Shown: positions 17,384 to 26,405 of the stretch, piece after piece
Position numbering within the stretch: the first letter of the stretch is position 1
Layout of the letters: each line of letters opens with the position of its first letter
Assembly: GCF_026672255.1 (NCBI RefSeq)
Contig: NZ_JAPOHA010000003.1
Span: 229,153-293,152, forward strand
Source of the DNA: Caproiciproducens galactitolivorans
Lineage (GTDB): Bacteria > Bacillota > Clostridia > Oscillospirales > Acutalibacteraceae
Length of the DNA stretch: 64,000 nucleotides
Reading direction: 5' to 3'
Translations under genes and position numbers: made by a program
Notes under the pieces: generated by a model
What the model was told of the DNA's origin: nothing
The model's input: the letters and a program-made list of their open reading frames with translations, nothing else
Database searches by the model: none

Positions 17384-18580
17384 GTGGATCAATTGGAAAG
17401 ACAAACAAGAATTTTAGTAGAATGTCCTGCCTTAATTGCTTCTGTAAGATTAGGGGTGCTGGAGCCCCTGAAGCCTTTGCAGGAGCAGGGGAAATGTGAT
17501 GTGCACTTTTTACAGACAAAGCATATTAAGAAGGTAGATATTGCTTGGTGTGACATTTTTATTTGCGTACGTGGATTTGAATATGTTTCAATGAAAGCTG
17601 CGAAAGCAGCAAAGCAGGCTGGAAGATTGGTTATTTATTTTTTGGATGATGATTTACTTAATGTTCCTGAGGATGTTGGCAGCAAAGACTATTTTTCAGA
17701 TGAAAGCCAAAAACAGGCTTTGAGTGAAATTATTAATTTTTGTGATATGCTTTGGTGTGTAAATCCCTATTTGGGCGAAAAATATAGCAGATTTGGGAAT
17801 AAAAGGTGGGTTATGGAGAGGGTTCCGGTTCCCTTGGAACATTTCTCATACGAGGAACACGGTACGATTAGTATTTTATATGCAGGCTCCTCAGATCATA
17901 CTCCTGTAATAAGAGAATATATTACTCCAGTAGTCAGACGCCTTTGTGAAGAGTTTCAAGGACTGGTATCATTTACCTTTATTGGTGCCGATCCAGGCTT
18001 ATCCGGATATGAAAATGTAGAATACATTAAGTTCTTTGAAGATTATGAAGATTATTATTCATTTTTATTGCAAAAGCGCTTTGATATTGGATTGGCCCCT
18101 GTGAGGACAACGGAATTTTACCAGTGTAAATACTATAATAAATTTATTGAATACACTAAAATTGGAGCCGTTGGTGTGTATACAAACAGTTTGCCATATA
18201 CATTAGTAATTCAAGACGGCCAAAATGGCTTCTTGTGTGAAAACACATTTGAAGATTGGTATAATACTTTAAAGAAAACGATAGTTGACTGTGACTTAAG
18301 AAAGCGGTGCGCAGAGACGGCCTATAACGACTTACAAGAAAAATTCACCTATGACAAAGTAGGAGTAAAATTGTTGGAAGATATTCCAGAACTAACGTAT
18401 TTTCATGCACCTTTCATAAACAAGTCCAAAATTAAATTAAAAAATATGTATTTCCTCTTTTATGTAAAAAGAGCTTCTCTTTTGTGGAAAAAACATGGAA
18501 TCTTCGCAATTCCAATAATGTTTTTTAAAGCCATAAAAAGGTTAAGAAATTATTTTTTCAATAGAATGGGGAGTTTTTGA
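17384..18580 (+). CDS. GT-B glycosyltransferase-like protein with a C-terminal membrane-associated tail
   Basis: A protein of about 395 residues whose second half resembles the nucleotide-sugar domain of group 1 glycosyltransferases: FDIGLAPVRTTEFYQCKYYNKFIEY, then QDGQNGFLCENTFEDWY. The first half has an ILVECPALIASVRLGVLEPLKPL segment and a DDDLLNVP acidic patch. The same architecture forms the C-terminal half of the 908-residue protein at 20225-22951, so the two are paralogues. The last 50 residues are basic and hydrophobic and may bind the membrane. A GTG at 17384 adjoins the previous stop, but AGGTGG at 17382-17387 is spaced for a TTG at 17393, which may be the real start. Confidence 0.85.
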   Translation: MDQLERQTRILVECPALIASVRLGVLEPLKPLQEQGKCDVHFLQTKHIKKVDIAWCDIFICVRGFEYVSMKAAKAAKQAGRLVIYFLDDDLLNVPEDVGSKDYFSDESQKQALSEIINFCDMLWCVNPYLGEKYSRFGNKRWVMERVPVPLEHFSYEEHGTISILYAGSSDHTPVIREYITPVVRRLCEEFQGLVSFTFIGADPGLSGYENVEYIKFFEDYEDYYSFLLQKRFDIGLAPVRTTEFYQCKYYNKFIEYTKIGAVGVYTNSLPYTLVIQDGQNGFLCENTFEDWYNTLKKTIVDCDLRKRCAETAYNDLQEKFTYDKVGVKLLEDIPELTYFHAPFINKSKIKLKNMYFLFYVKRASLLWKKHGIFAIPIMFFKAIKRLRNYFFNRMGSF

Positions 18581-19368
18581 TATTGCTAAAAGATTATTTT
18601 AAAGGCATTTGGCAGGATAGATATATTCTATTAAGCCTTGTAAATAAAGATTTACAGTTGAAATACAGAAGATCAGCGCTAGGTGTGGCTTGGGCGATTT
18701 TAACCCCACTAGGGTTAGTTTTAATTATAGGATCAGTATATTCCATTATTTTTGGCGCCGATCCAAAGGTATTTATTCCCGCTCTTTTTGCAGGCTTAAA
18801 TCCGTGGCTATTCATTAACATAGCCGCAGATGGGGGTACGATGTCCTTTATTGGAGCAGAGGGCTATTTAAAGCAGACAACAGTCAATGCTCAGATTTTC
18901 CCTGTACGCGTGGTAATGGGGGGCTTCATAAATTTGTTATACAGTATTTTAGCGTTTTTTGCAGTCTATCTGTTTTTGCAGCCACAATTATTTGGGCCTA
19001 AAATGTTAATGATGTTTCCTGGACTTATTATTATGTTTGTATTTGCTGTTTCTCTTGCTAATATTTCGGCAGTACTAAATTTAAATGCAAGAGATTATCA
19101 ACCCTTGCAAAGCTTAATTTTACAAGGATTATTTTATGTTACCCCAATTATTTATGAGCCGTCCATGTTGGCGGCAAAAGGATTCGCCATTGTATATCAG
19201 ATAAATCCTATTTATTATATTTTAGAGGTTGTGAGGACTCCTATGCTAGGACGGGAACTTCCTACATGGGATGTTTATGTAATAGCAATTGCTATTACGG
19301 TGGTTCTGTTTTTTATAAGTGTAAAACTGGTTATGAAGACAAAAAAAGGGATAGCGTTTAAACTATAA
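18577..19368 (+). CDS. Polysaccharide ABC exporter permease (Wzm/TagG/RgpC type)
   Basis: A 263-residue ABC-2 type membrane protein with six predicted helices. The N-terminal cytoplasmic segment LLSLVNKDLQLKYRRSALGVAWAILTPL is split here for length but contains the typical LKxRYRxSxLGxxW motif of polysaccharide exporters. With the ATPase that follows it should move a lipid-linked glycan across the membrane. The start is a TTG at 18577 overlapping the previous stop or a TTG at 18583; GGGGAG at 18568-18573 serves either. Confidence 0.93.
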   Translation: MILLKDYFKGIWQDRYILLSLVNKDLQLKYRRSALGVAWAILTPLGLVLIIGSVYSIIFGADPKVFIPALFAGLNPWLFINIAADGGTMSFIGAEGYLKQTTVNAQIFPVRVVMGGFINLLYSILAFFAVYLFLQPQLFGPKMLMMFPGLIIMFVFAVSLANISAVLNLNARDYQPLQSLILQGLFYVTPIIYEPSMLAAKGFAIVYQINPIYYILEVVRTPMLGRELPTWDVYVIAIAITVVLFFISVKLVMKTKKGIAFKL

Positions 19369-19378
19369 GAGGTATGAA

Positions 19379-20113
19379 ATGAGCATTATAAAATTAGAAG
19401 ATGTGAATCTGATTTTTAAAGTATGGCGAGAAAAAAGGATTAAAAATATTTTAATTCCAGGAAGCAAAAAATTTAATGATTTTGACAAAGATGGAACGAT
19501 ACACGCCATTCGTGATATGAATTTAACCATTAATGAAGGAGAACGGCTGGCAATTATTGGACATAACGGTGCTGGGAAAAGTACTTTTTTAAAAATGGTG
19601 TCCGGTATTTATCCGCCTACTTCGGGAAGTTTGACAGTTGAAGGAAGAATTTCCAGTATGTTTGAGCTTGCTACAGGCTTTGAAATGGAGTCCAATGGTT
19701 GGGATAATATTTATTTGAGGGGACTTATGCTGGGTGAAACTCCTGACAGCATAAAGGCCAAAATGAGCGAGATTGCAGAGTTTTCTGAACTGGGAGAATT
19801 TTTAAATATGCCGGTCAAGTATTATTCATCGGGTATGTTTGTTCGGCTTGCTTTTTCCATTTCAACAGCAATTCACCCGGATATACTTTTATTAGATGAG
19901 GTTGTGGCTGCAGGAGATGCTGCATTTTTAAGTAAAGCAAACCAAAGAATGAAAGAGATGGTCGAAATTTCTAAAATAATGGTATTAGTCACTCACGCAA
20001 TGGATTCTGCGGTAGAAATGTGTAATAGATGTATCTGGATGGAAAGGGGAAGTATTGTTATGGATGGTGATCCTAAAGACGTCACAAAGGCATATATAAA
20101 GAGTATGGTATAA
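19379..20113 (+). CDS. Polysaccharide ABC exporter ATPase (Wzt/TagH/RgpD type)
   Basis: A 244-residue ATPase. Walker A is GHNGAGKST near residue 61, the signature is YSSGMFVRLAFSIS and Walker B is ILLLDEVVAAGD. The EVV.AGD form is characteristic of polysaccharide and teichoic-acid exporters. It ends soon after the H-loop and has no C-terminal carbohydrate-binding domain, so export should not depend on recognition of a terminal cap by this protein. It follows its permease by 10 bp. Confidence 0.95.
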   Translation: MSIIKLEDVNLIFKVWREKRIKNILIPGSKKFNDFDKDGTIHAIRDMNLTINEGERLAIIGHNGAGKSTFLKMVSGIYPPTSGSLTVEGRISSMFELATGFEMESNGWDNIYLRGLMLGETPDSIKAKMSEIAEFSELGEFLNMPVKYYSSGMFVRLAFSISTAIHPDILLLDEVVAAGDAAFLSKANQRMKEMVEISKIMVLVTHAMDSAVEMCNRCIWMERGSIVMDGDPKDVTKAYIKSMV

Positions 20114-20224
20114 AATGAAGAATGAAGTCTTTTAATTTATTCCTAAAATTTAAACCTTCACTTAGCTTTTTTATCAAAAATAATTATAATGTTTTGCACC
20201 TTTTTTGCATAAAACCGGAAAGGC

Positions 20225-22951
20225 ATGAGTAGAAAAATGAAGAAAATTTTAATAATATCACCCACAGGCGGTTATGCCGGAATAGATGTTTGTTTGGAAA
20301 CACTGGTCTGTGAAATGGACAAAACTAAGTATATTCCTATTGTAGTATTTCCGAAGGACGCGATTCTAAAACCAAAATTTGAGGAAATGGGAATTATCTG
20401 CTATGAACTTCCTATTAACTGGTGGTTTCCTGTTGGTTTTTCCGGTAATGATCTGCTACATGTACTCCCTACCCTAAGAGAAAAAGTGGATCCTCTTATT
20501 AACATTATAAAGGACAATACCATTGATATTGTTCTTTCCAATACCAGTGTGTGTTATGATGGTGCAATTGCGGCTGCTATATGCAACGTACCGCATCTGT
20601 TTTTTATCCATGCCCAGTATACAAGCAATATTTACACCGATATGCAGCAGGAAACAAGAGAATTTCTATATATGCTAATGGGAAAGCTTTCTTATAAGGT
20701 GATATGTTGCTCCAAACTGCTCCATGATTTTATGTGTCAATATACAGATAATTCGATGTATATATATAACGGAGTGGATGTTGAGAAATTTAAGTATAAA
20801 AAACGCATTTTAGGTGATCAAGACAGTCTAAACATGGTGTGCGTAGGACATTACAATGCCAATAAGCAGCAAGACTTTGTGCTTCGAGCTTTAAAGATCT
20901 TAAAAGAGATACGGCCTGAATTGATAAGACGTGTGACCTTCACCATGATAGGCCCGGGGGAGCCAGTTTATCAGAAAATGCTGAAGAATATGGTGAAAGA
21001 ATACAGACTGGAAAAGCAAGTGGTGTTCGAAGGATTCCGCGATGATATCTACAATTATCTAGGCAATTTTAATTTATATATTAACAGTTCCATTACGGAA
21101 AACTTGCCAATGTCCGTTATTGAGGCAATGTCTTGTGGTATGCCTGTGCTGGGAACACCAAACGATGGGACACTTCAATTAATTCAGGAAGGAAAAACAG
21201 GCTATATTACTAATTCTCCTGAAATCATGGCAAACAGAATCATCTACCTAATTGATCATCCTAAAATGGTAGAAAATATGTCAGAACAGGGCAGAAAACG
21301 GGCTGAGAGTTGTTTCTCAGATCAGCAGTATGTAAGAAATTTTGAGAAAGTCTTTGATGGGGTTGACTCATCATGCAGTAAGGGGTGTCACTTTGCCGAT
21401 TTTGTTGGCGGTTTTTATGAGTCCATTGTAGGGAAATCACTGTCAAAATACCCCAAGAAAAAAGTTTTGGTGCTATATCCTCTTCAGGCTATGGCTACCT
21501 ACTATATTGCGGCAAAAATCCCACTGGATTATTTAGTCGAAAGGGATTTAGTAGAATACAATAGTGTAACTCCTCAGCAGTTTAAAGTAGAGGATATGGA
21601 AGACGCGGATGTTATTTACTGTTTGCGGTATTATGATGATTTTGCCTACGGAGTTTTGCGGGCAGCAAAGAAAATAAACAAGCCATTTGTCTGGTTTATT
21701 GACGACAACTACAGCGCGTTAAAAATAGAAAATAACAATGTGATACATAAACAATTTACCAACGAGCTATATGAACGTATGTATAAGGAAAGCAGTGCGG
21801 TCGTGGTAAATAGCGGGAGTTTATATCACTTTGGCAGGCAGTTTACTGATAATATTTTTCGTCTTCCTACCTACCAGGTGAATAACGATACTCTGATCAA
21901 AAATTTTGAACGGGAAAAGGGAACGTTAACAATTGGATTTATGGGAACGCTAATGCGCGACAGTGATTTCGATTGCGTTGTGCCTGCTTTGCAAAGAATT
22001 ATTAAGGAATACGGCAGCAGAATATGTGTGGAATTTATCGGGTATTGCCCCAAAGAGTTAAAAGAATATAATCATGTTAAAACTTTTGATTTTATGGATG
22101 ACTACAATGAGTTCCGAAAATTTTTTGCTTCACGGAAGTGGGACATCGGTTTAGGGCCGTTAAAGGATACAGAATTTAATCGCAGTAAAACTAATAATAA
22201 GTACCGTGAATATTCCAGTTTTCATGTTGCCGGTATTTTTAGCAATATGGCTACCTACAATTACTGTGTGCAGGATGGCATTAATGGTCTTCTGGTGAAA
22301 AACACCGAGGATGCGTGGTATTATGCAATCAAAAAGCTATTGGATAATACAACACTACGAGAGACTATTGCAGAAAATGCATGGGGTGATATCAAAAAAA
22401 ATTACTCTATCGAAAAATTTGCAAAAGCGCTGATGAATGTATTCTGCAGGTATCATACAGGGAGTAAAGAAATACAAGACTTTATTTATCCTAGTTTAGT
22501 GGGAATGCGGAGCGCCTTGAGCGGTGAAACTTCTTTTCCCCGAGCATATGATCCTGAGATGCTGTGTTTTTCCAAAGCTATTATAAAACCACGGAAATAC
22601 AAAGTCTTTTGTGAATCACCTGCAGTGCGTATGATTGGTATATTATTCGGGCAGGAAGTACCCAGCAAAGGCACTGTAACAATAAAAGTTTACACAGGTA
22701 GACACTTGCTAAGAAGTATTACCAAAACAATCAAAGAATTGGATTTCTCTTATTGGAATTATTTTGATGTCGACTGCATTTACTGTGCAGCGGGAAAGGT
22801 TCTGACTGTGGAAATCTCTGCAGAGTATACCAAAGGGATGATAGGCGTATTTGAGGACAGAAGCAAAAGGTCGTTCTGGTACAAAGTGTTTAATAAATTG
22901 GGTTTCCCATTAAAGGGTATGGATACTTTAATGATAGACTTTAGAAGTTAA
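20225..22951 (+). CDS. Large two-domain glycosyltransferase with a C-terminal beta domain
   Basis: A 908-residue protein with two GT-B units. Residues 1-385 form a complete GT4 enzyme: NGVDVEKFKY, VFEGFRDDIYNYLG and the ENLPMSVIEAMSCGMPVLGT motif. Residues 405-745 repeat the architecture of the 17384-18580 protein: WFIDDNYS, KWDIGLGPLKDTEFNRSKTN, QDGINGLLVKNTEDAWYYAI. The last 130 residues look like a beta-rich domain (KVFCESPAVRMIGILFGQ onward) of unknown role. Two transferase units in one chain suggest it adds two sugars in sequence or polymerises a repeat. The start is uncertain between ATG 20225 and ATG 20237. The 110-bp gap before it is A+T rich. Confidence 0.88.
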   Translation: MSRKMKKILIISPTGGYAGIDVCLETLVCEMDKTKYIPIVVFPKDAILKPKFEEMGIICYELPINWWFPVGFSGNDLLHVLPTLREKVDPLINIIKDNTIDIVLSNTSVCYDGAIAAAICNVPHLFFIHAQYTSNIYTDMQQETREFLYMLMGKLSYKVICCSKLLHDFMCQYTDNSMYIYNGVDVEKFKYKKRILGDQDSLNMVCVGHYNANKQQDFVLRALKILKEIRPELIRRVTFTMIGPGEPVYQKMLKNMVKEYRLEKQVVFEGFRDDIYNYLGNFNLYINSSITENLPMSVIEAMSCGMPVLGTPNDGTLQLIQEGKTGYITNSPEIMANRIIYLIDHPKMVENMSEQGRKRAESCFSDQQYVRNFEKVFDGVDSSCSKGCHFADFVGGFYESIVGKSLSKYPKKKVLVLYPLQAMATYYIAAKIPLDYLVERDLVEYNSVTPQQFKVEDMEDADVIYCLRYYDDFAYGVLRAAKKINKPFVWFIDDNYSALKIENNNVIHKQFTNELYERMYKESSAVVVNSGSLYHFGRQFTDNIFRLPTYQVNNDTLIKNFEREKGTLTIGFMGTLMRDSDFDCVVPALQRIIKEYGSRICVEFIGYCPKELKEYNHVKTFDFMDDYNEFRKFFASRKWDIGLGPLKDTEFNRSKTNNKYREYSSFHVAGIFSNMATYNYCVQDGINGLLVKNTEDAWYYAIKKLLDNTTLRETIAENAWGDIKKNYSIEKFAKALMNVFCRYHTGSKEIQDFIYPSLVGMRSALSGETSFPRAYDPEMLCFSKAIIKPRKYKVFCESPAVRMIGILFGQEVPSKGTVTIKVYTGRHLLRSITKTIKELDFSYWNYFDVDCIYCAAGKVLTVEISAEYTKGMIGVFEDRSKRSFWYKVFNKLGFPLKGMDTLMIDFRS

Positions 22952-22960
22952 GGGATGAAA

Positions 22961-23533
22961 ATGAAGAAGAAATTTTTGATTAGGTTAGGGATTACAGTTG
23001 CTTTGGCTGTGTTCTTGGAAATATGGGTGTTTAATTTTGAATATTGGATGGAAAAGGTCGATACCTCTACGCGAAAAAATATTGTTTATAATGTGAACCA
23101 GATGGAAAAAGTAAATTGGACAAAAACTTCTCAGGGATGGGTAAGTGAAGGAGACCAGCACCTAATTATAAAAGATTTGAATACCCGAATTAATATAATA
23201 CAAATAAATATGCAGGTAGAGCAAAAGCCAGATTACATTCTACTTTTTTATACAGGTGATGAAGTTGGGAAATTTAATAATGATGCTAGTATTCTGTGCG
23301 GAAGTGAAACGGTGAAGGTAAATAAAAATATAAAAGATTTACGTCTTGATCTTTCAAATCGTAAAGGAATTTTACTAAAGGATATTACCCTTATTATCAA
23401 TCCCATGAGTTTTAATTTTTCTTTTGCAAGGGTTATAGCAATAATATTGATTTATATATTTGGGTATGGATTGTTTGCATTGCAGAGACGCCCCGATTAT
23501 GGTGTAGAGGGGAAAAAACAAGATGAATCATAA
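22961..23533 (+). CDS. Hypothetical membrane protein with an extracytoplasmic beta domain
   Basis: I do not recognise the family. The protein has about 190 residues. A basic N-terminus and helix (about residues 6-25) lead to some 130 residues rich in alternating hydrophobic residues, which look like a beta-sandwich. A second helix (about residues 158-178) is followed by a short charged tail. The topology would place the beta domain outside. It follows the large glycosyltransferase by 9 bp and overlaps the acetyltransferase by 11 bp, so it belongs to the polysaccharide operon. Attachment or modification of the exported glycan is a reasonable guess only. The ATG at 22961 suits the upstream AAGGG better than the ATG at 22955. 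Confidence 0.8.
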   Translation: MKKKFLIRLGITVALAVFLEIWVFNFEYWMEKVDTSTRKNIVYNVNQMEKVNWTKTSQGWVSEGDQHLIIKDLNTRINIIQINMQVEQKPDYILLFYTGDEVGKFNNDASILCGSETVKVNKNIKDLRLDLSNRKGILLKDITLIINPMSFNFSFARVIAIILIYIFGYGLFALQRRPDYGVEGKKQDES

Positions 23534-24038
23534 GATAAATGGGGAATATGGCAGAGTCATTTTGACACCGTTGACCTTGGAAGAAAGTGAGTGGATGCGC
23601 ATTCTTCGTAATCAAAACAAACAGTGGTTTATCTACTCAGAAGAGATTACACAGGAAGAACAGAAAAAATGGTATCAAAATTATTTGTGTAAGCCAGATG
23701 ATATAATGTTTTCGGTATACCACAAAGGAAGCGGTAAGTGGATTGGTGCAGTTGCGCTTTATAATATTGATGTTATAAATAATCAGGCGGAATTTGGAAG
23801 AATTGTGGTAGACGGTGAAAGTGTTCACAAGAGAGGTCTTGGACTAGACACGACCATCTGCGCCTGTCAAATTGGGTTTAAACAATTAGGTATTTCCAAA
23901 ATAAAACTTGAGGTATATAGTAATAACATAGCTGCTAAAAAGACCTATGAGAAGGCCGGGTTTTCTGTAATAGGAATTCAAAAGATTGAAGAAGGCCGTA
24001 AAATGATTTCAATGGAGTTAAATAATGTATCAAAATAG
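23523..24038 (+). CDS. GNAT-family N-acetyltransferase
   Basis: A 171-residue GNAT protein of the RimJ/RimL-like group. The acetyl-CoA-binding segment is around GESVHKRGLGLDT (the R/Q-x-x-G-x-G/A loop), and the C-terminal IAAKKTYEKAGFSVIG motif is typical. Relatives in sugar clusters acetylate amino groups of nucleotide-activated aminodeoxysugars (PseH/WecD-like). An aminotransferase gene follows 24 bp later, so I infer that the pair makes an N-acetylated aminodeoxysugar from an rfb-derived 4-keto sugar. A ribosomal-protein acetyltransferase is the less likely alternative. Confidence 0.88.
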   Translation: MNHKINGEYGRVILTPLTLEESEWMRILRNQNKQWFIYSEEITQEEQKKWYQNYLCKPDDIMFSVYHKGSGKWIGAVALYNIDVINNQAEFGRIVVDGESVHKRGLGLDTTICACQIGFKQLGISKIKLEVYSNNIAAKKTYEKAGFSVIGIQKIEEGRKMISMELNNVSK

Positions 24039-24062
24039 AAATAATTAAAGAGGATGAATTAT

Positions 24063-25196
24063 ATGCCAATTCAAGTATTAAAACCCAAGTTTCATGTGGA
24101 TGAATGTTTAGAAGAAATTCGTGAATGTTTAGAAAAGGGATGGACTGGCCTTGGATTCAAGACAGTCGAATTTGAGGAACAATGGAAAAAATATACGGGA
24201 CATAAAAATGCTTATTATTTAAATTCAAATACAGTTGGGCTCTACATGGCTGTTCAAATTTTAAAAATGCAGAATGGATGGAATGATGGAGATGAAATCA
24301 TTTCAACTCCGATTACATTTATTTCTACTAATCATGCTATTAAAAAACAAAATATGGTCGCCCGTTTTGCGGATGTGGATGAATATTTGTGCCTTGATCC
24401 TGTTGACGTTGAGAAAAAGATTAACAATAAAACAAGAGCTGTCATTTTTGTAGGTTACGGTGGTAGGGTTGGCCAACTAGATAAAATTATAGAAATATGT
24501 AGGAAGCATAACCTAAAGTTAATTTTGGATGCAGCACATATGAGTGGTACACGCGTTAATGGAATATGCCCTGGAACATGGGATGGAATAGACGTAACAG
24601 TATATTCTTATCAGGCTGTTAAAAATTTGCCTACTGCAGATAGCGGGATGATTTGCTTTGCAGAAGATAAGTATGATAAAATTGCTCGTGAACTTGGTTG
24701 GCTTGGCATTAACAAGGATACTTATGCTAGAACCGGTGACAAGGGGACGTACAAGTGGAAGTATGATGTCGAGTATGTAGGACAGAAGGATCATGGTAAT
24801 TCCATTATGGCAGCAATCGCTTTGGTACAGTTGAAGTATTTGGACGAAGACAATGCTTATCGCCGTGAGTTGGCACGTTGTTACGACAAATTATTTGCGA
24901 ACAATCCGAAAATAAGGGTAGTTGACGCGCCTTATAAAGATGAGTGCTCCTATCATATCTACGAAATTCAGGTAGATGATAGGGATGGTCTTATGGATGC
25001 TCTAGCCGCAAATGATATTTATGCCGGTGTTCATTATCGTGATAACACAGAATATGAAATGTACGCTTATGATCATGGTACATGCCCAAATGCACACTGT
25101 GTTTCTCAAAAAATAATTACTATGCCTCTTCATTTATGGCTAACCAAAGCTGATGTGGAGGAAATTGCACATTTAGTAAATAAATTTACTAAATAA
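24063..25196 (+). CDS. PLP-dependent sugar aminotransferase, DegT/DnrJ/EryC1/StrS family
   Basis: A 377-residue type I-fold aminotransferase for nucleotide-linked keto sugars. The region DAAHMSGTRVNG corresponds to the PLP-binding Asp block, and the lysine that forms the Schiff base is expected at YSYQAVKNLPTADSGM (VKN in place of the common HKN). Length is typical. The ATG at 24063 has GAGG nine bases upstream; an ATG at 24054 touches that site and is less likely. It is the last gene of the cluster. With RfbB and perhaps RfbC as suppliers, it should aminate C3 or C4 of a dTDP-6-deoxy-keto sugar; the position is unknown. Confidence 0.92.
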   Translation: MPIQVLKPKFHVDECLEEIRECLEKGWTGLGFKTVEFEEQWKKYTGHKNAYYLNSNTVGLYMAVQILKMQNGWNDGDEIISTPITFISTNHAIKKQNMVARFADVDEYLCLDPVDVEKKINNKTRAVIFVGYGGRVGQLDKIIEICRKHNLKLILDAAHMSGTRVNGICPGTWDGIDVTVYSYQAVKNLPTADSGMICFAEDKYDKIARELGWLGINKDTYARTGDKGTYKWKYDVEYVGQKDHGNSIMAAIALVQLKYLDEDNAYRRELARCYDKLFANNPKIRVVDAPYKDECSYHIYEIQVDDRDGLMDALAANDIYAGVHYRDNTEYEMYAYDHGTCPNAHCVSQKIITMPLHLWLTKADVEEIAHLVNKFTK

Positions 25197-25421
25197 ATAT
25201 GACTTATACTTTTAACACAGTATATTTAACAAAGTATGCCCCACTTGCTAAACTATCGGGGCAAGACTGAGATAGAAAACTTTTTGAGTCTCTCGTATTC
25301 TGTTAAATCGCAAGAGAGCCCTATTTACTAACTATAGGATATACTCTATCGGAATTTTGTGCAGCCCCTTTCTTATGCTTTTGGGATCATTCGGTTATTC
25401 ACAAAAGTACAAATGTCGTAA

Positions 25422-25503
25422 AAACCATGAAAACCCGCATAAAACCTGAATATTATCTTGACTTTTATCAAGGTGTCCGGGTTCGAACCCCCGATGGTTC
25501 ACC
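25422..25503 (+). pseudogene. Degenerate tRNA-Lys(UUU)
   Basis: The 3' half is clear: anticodon arm CTTGA-CTTTTA-TCAAG with TTT anticodon, then the T-arm around GGTTCGAACC, acceptor ATGGTTC, discriminator A and an encoded CCA. One loop base is missing from the anticodon loop and the D-arm has no GG pair. AAACCAT at 25422 could pair with six of seven acceptor positions, but what follows is a copy of a sequence that also lies after the CCA end (TGAAAACCCGCAT at 25428 and 25516). It is not a working tRNA. A tRNA 3' end is a classic integration target, so this is probably an attachment-site scar. Confidence 0.7.
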
Positions 25504-25517
25504 AAAATTAAATTGTG

Positions 25518-25567
25518 AAAACCCGCATGGACACTGAATCTTTCAGTGATTTGTGCGGGATTTCTTT
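25518..25567 (+). terminator. Rho-independent terminator after the tRNA remnant
   Basis: CCCGCA (25522-25527) pairs with TGCGGG (25554-25559), with an inner CACTGA/TCAGTG stem, followed by ATTTCTTT. It would end either the old tRNA transcript or the polysaccharide operon. Confidence 0.75.
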
Positions 25568-25726
25568 ATATTGTAAAATCGTTGAAAAATGTTGCAAATC
25601 GGGGGTGGTTACTCCCGCGGTTGCTAGATAAGGTATAATCAGTTTCGCAAATTAAAAAGGATAAAAAAGAAGACATAGATTCAGTCGTTTGGTAGAACAA
25701 AGTTACCAAACAAATTCACCGATGTC

Positions 25727-25870
25727 AACGCCGGAATGTTTTTGACTGAAATCGCCGGTGAAATTTGACTCACAAACGCCGGTTATTCTATCGCCGGTTT
25801 GTCCAGCGCCGGGATATTTACCGCCGGGACAGTGCGAACACCGGTTTTCAATCTGTCCTTCAGCCGGTAG
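25727..25870 (+). repeat. Cluster of short GCCGG-centred repeats
   Basis: Eight GCCGG or CCGG motifs occur within 140 bp, spaced 15 or 24 bp apart in the central part, always multiples of three. Read in one frame they give a repeated (N/I/S/T)AG pattern interrupted by TGA. This looks like a scrap of a repeat-containing gene rather than an intact element. No gene is seen between the tRNA remnant and the DUF4143 remnant. Confidence 0.4.
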
Positions 25871-25996
25871 GTTTCATCCCGGATGTTGATATCACATGAG
25901 CGTGATGCAACGGGCGGTCAAGCGTAGATACAACTACCAAGATTAATAAGGTGAAGGAGGGTAAATTACCATTAATTGCTTTTGCATAATGATTCC

Positions 25997-26384
25997 TTTA
26001 AAGTTTATCATACCGATGTTGGCCTGTTATGTTCCACATGTGGGATTCCTGCTGAAAAGATTTTGCATGGCGATGCCGCACTAATAGTATTAAAGGGGCT
26101 CACAGAGAATTATGTTGCAACCGCATTGGTGTGTGATGGATATGTTCCTTACTAGTGGGAGTCAAACGGTCAGGCGAAAGTGGACTTTGTGATTCAAAAC
26201 AGACACGGCAAAGTTGTGCCGATTGAAAGTAAAAGCCGCGGATAACGTACGGACTAGAAGTCTGGGAGTTTTCATGAAGAAATACGAGTCTGCCTACGCC
26301 ATTCGAATCGGTGCGAAAAACTTCGGCTTTGAAAATAATATCAAGTCCGTGCCGCTGTATGCGGTGTTTTGCATGGATGAGTAA
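25997..26384 (+). pseudogene. Remnant of a DUF4143/AAA+ ATPase gene
   Basis: Only the C-terminal part of a DUF4143 protein (an ATPase family common beside mobile DNA) remains. Readable pieces are FKVYHTDVGLL, GLTENYVATALV, VDFVIQNRHGKVVPIESKS and AYAIRIGAKNFGFENNIK-type sequence, ending at TAA 26382-26384. An in-frame TAG at the YYW position (about 26151) and a frame change near 26240 break it, and no N-terminal ATPase part is present upstream. A strong terminator follows. Confidence 0.8.
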
Positions 26385-26405
26385 TTTAAGGATTATATCA
26401 AATAA

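Noticed and set aside
25238..25262. GCCCC / GGGGC as terminator of the polysaccharide operon
   Set aside because: Only five pairs, a 15-base loop and no T-tract. The hairpin at 25518-25567 is a better candidate.
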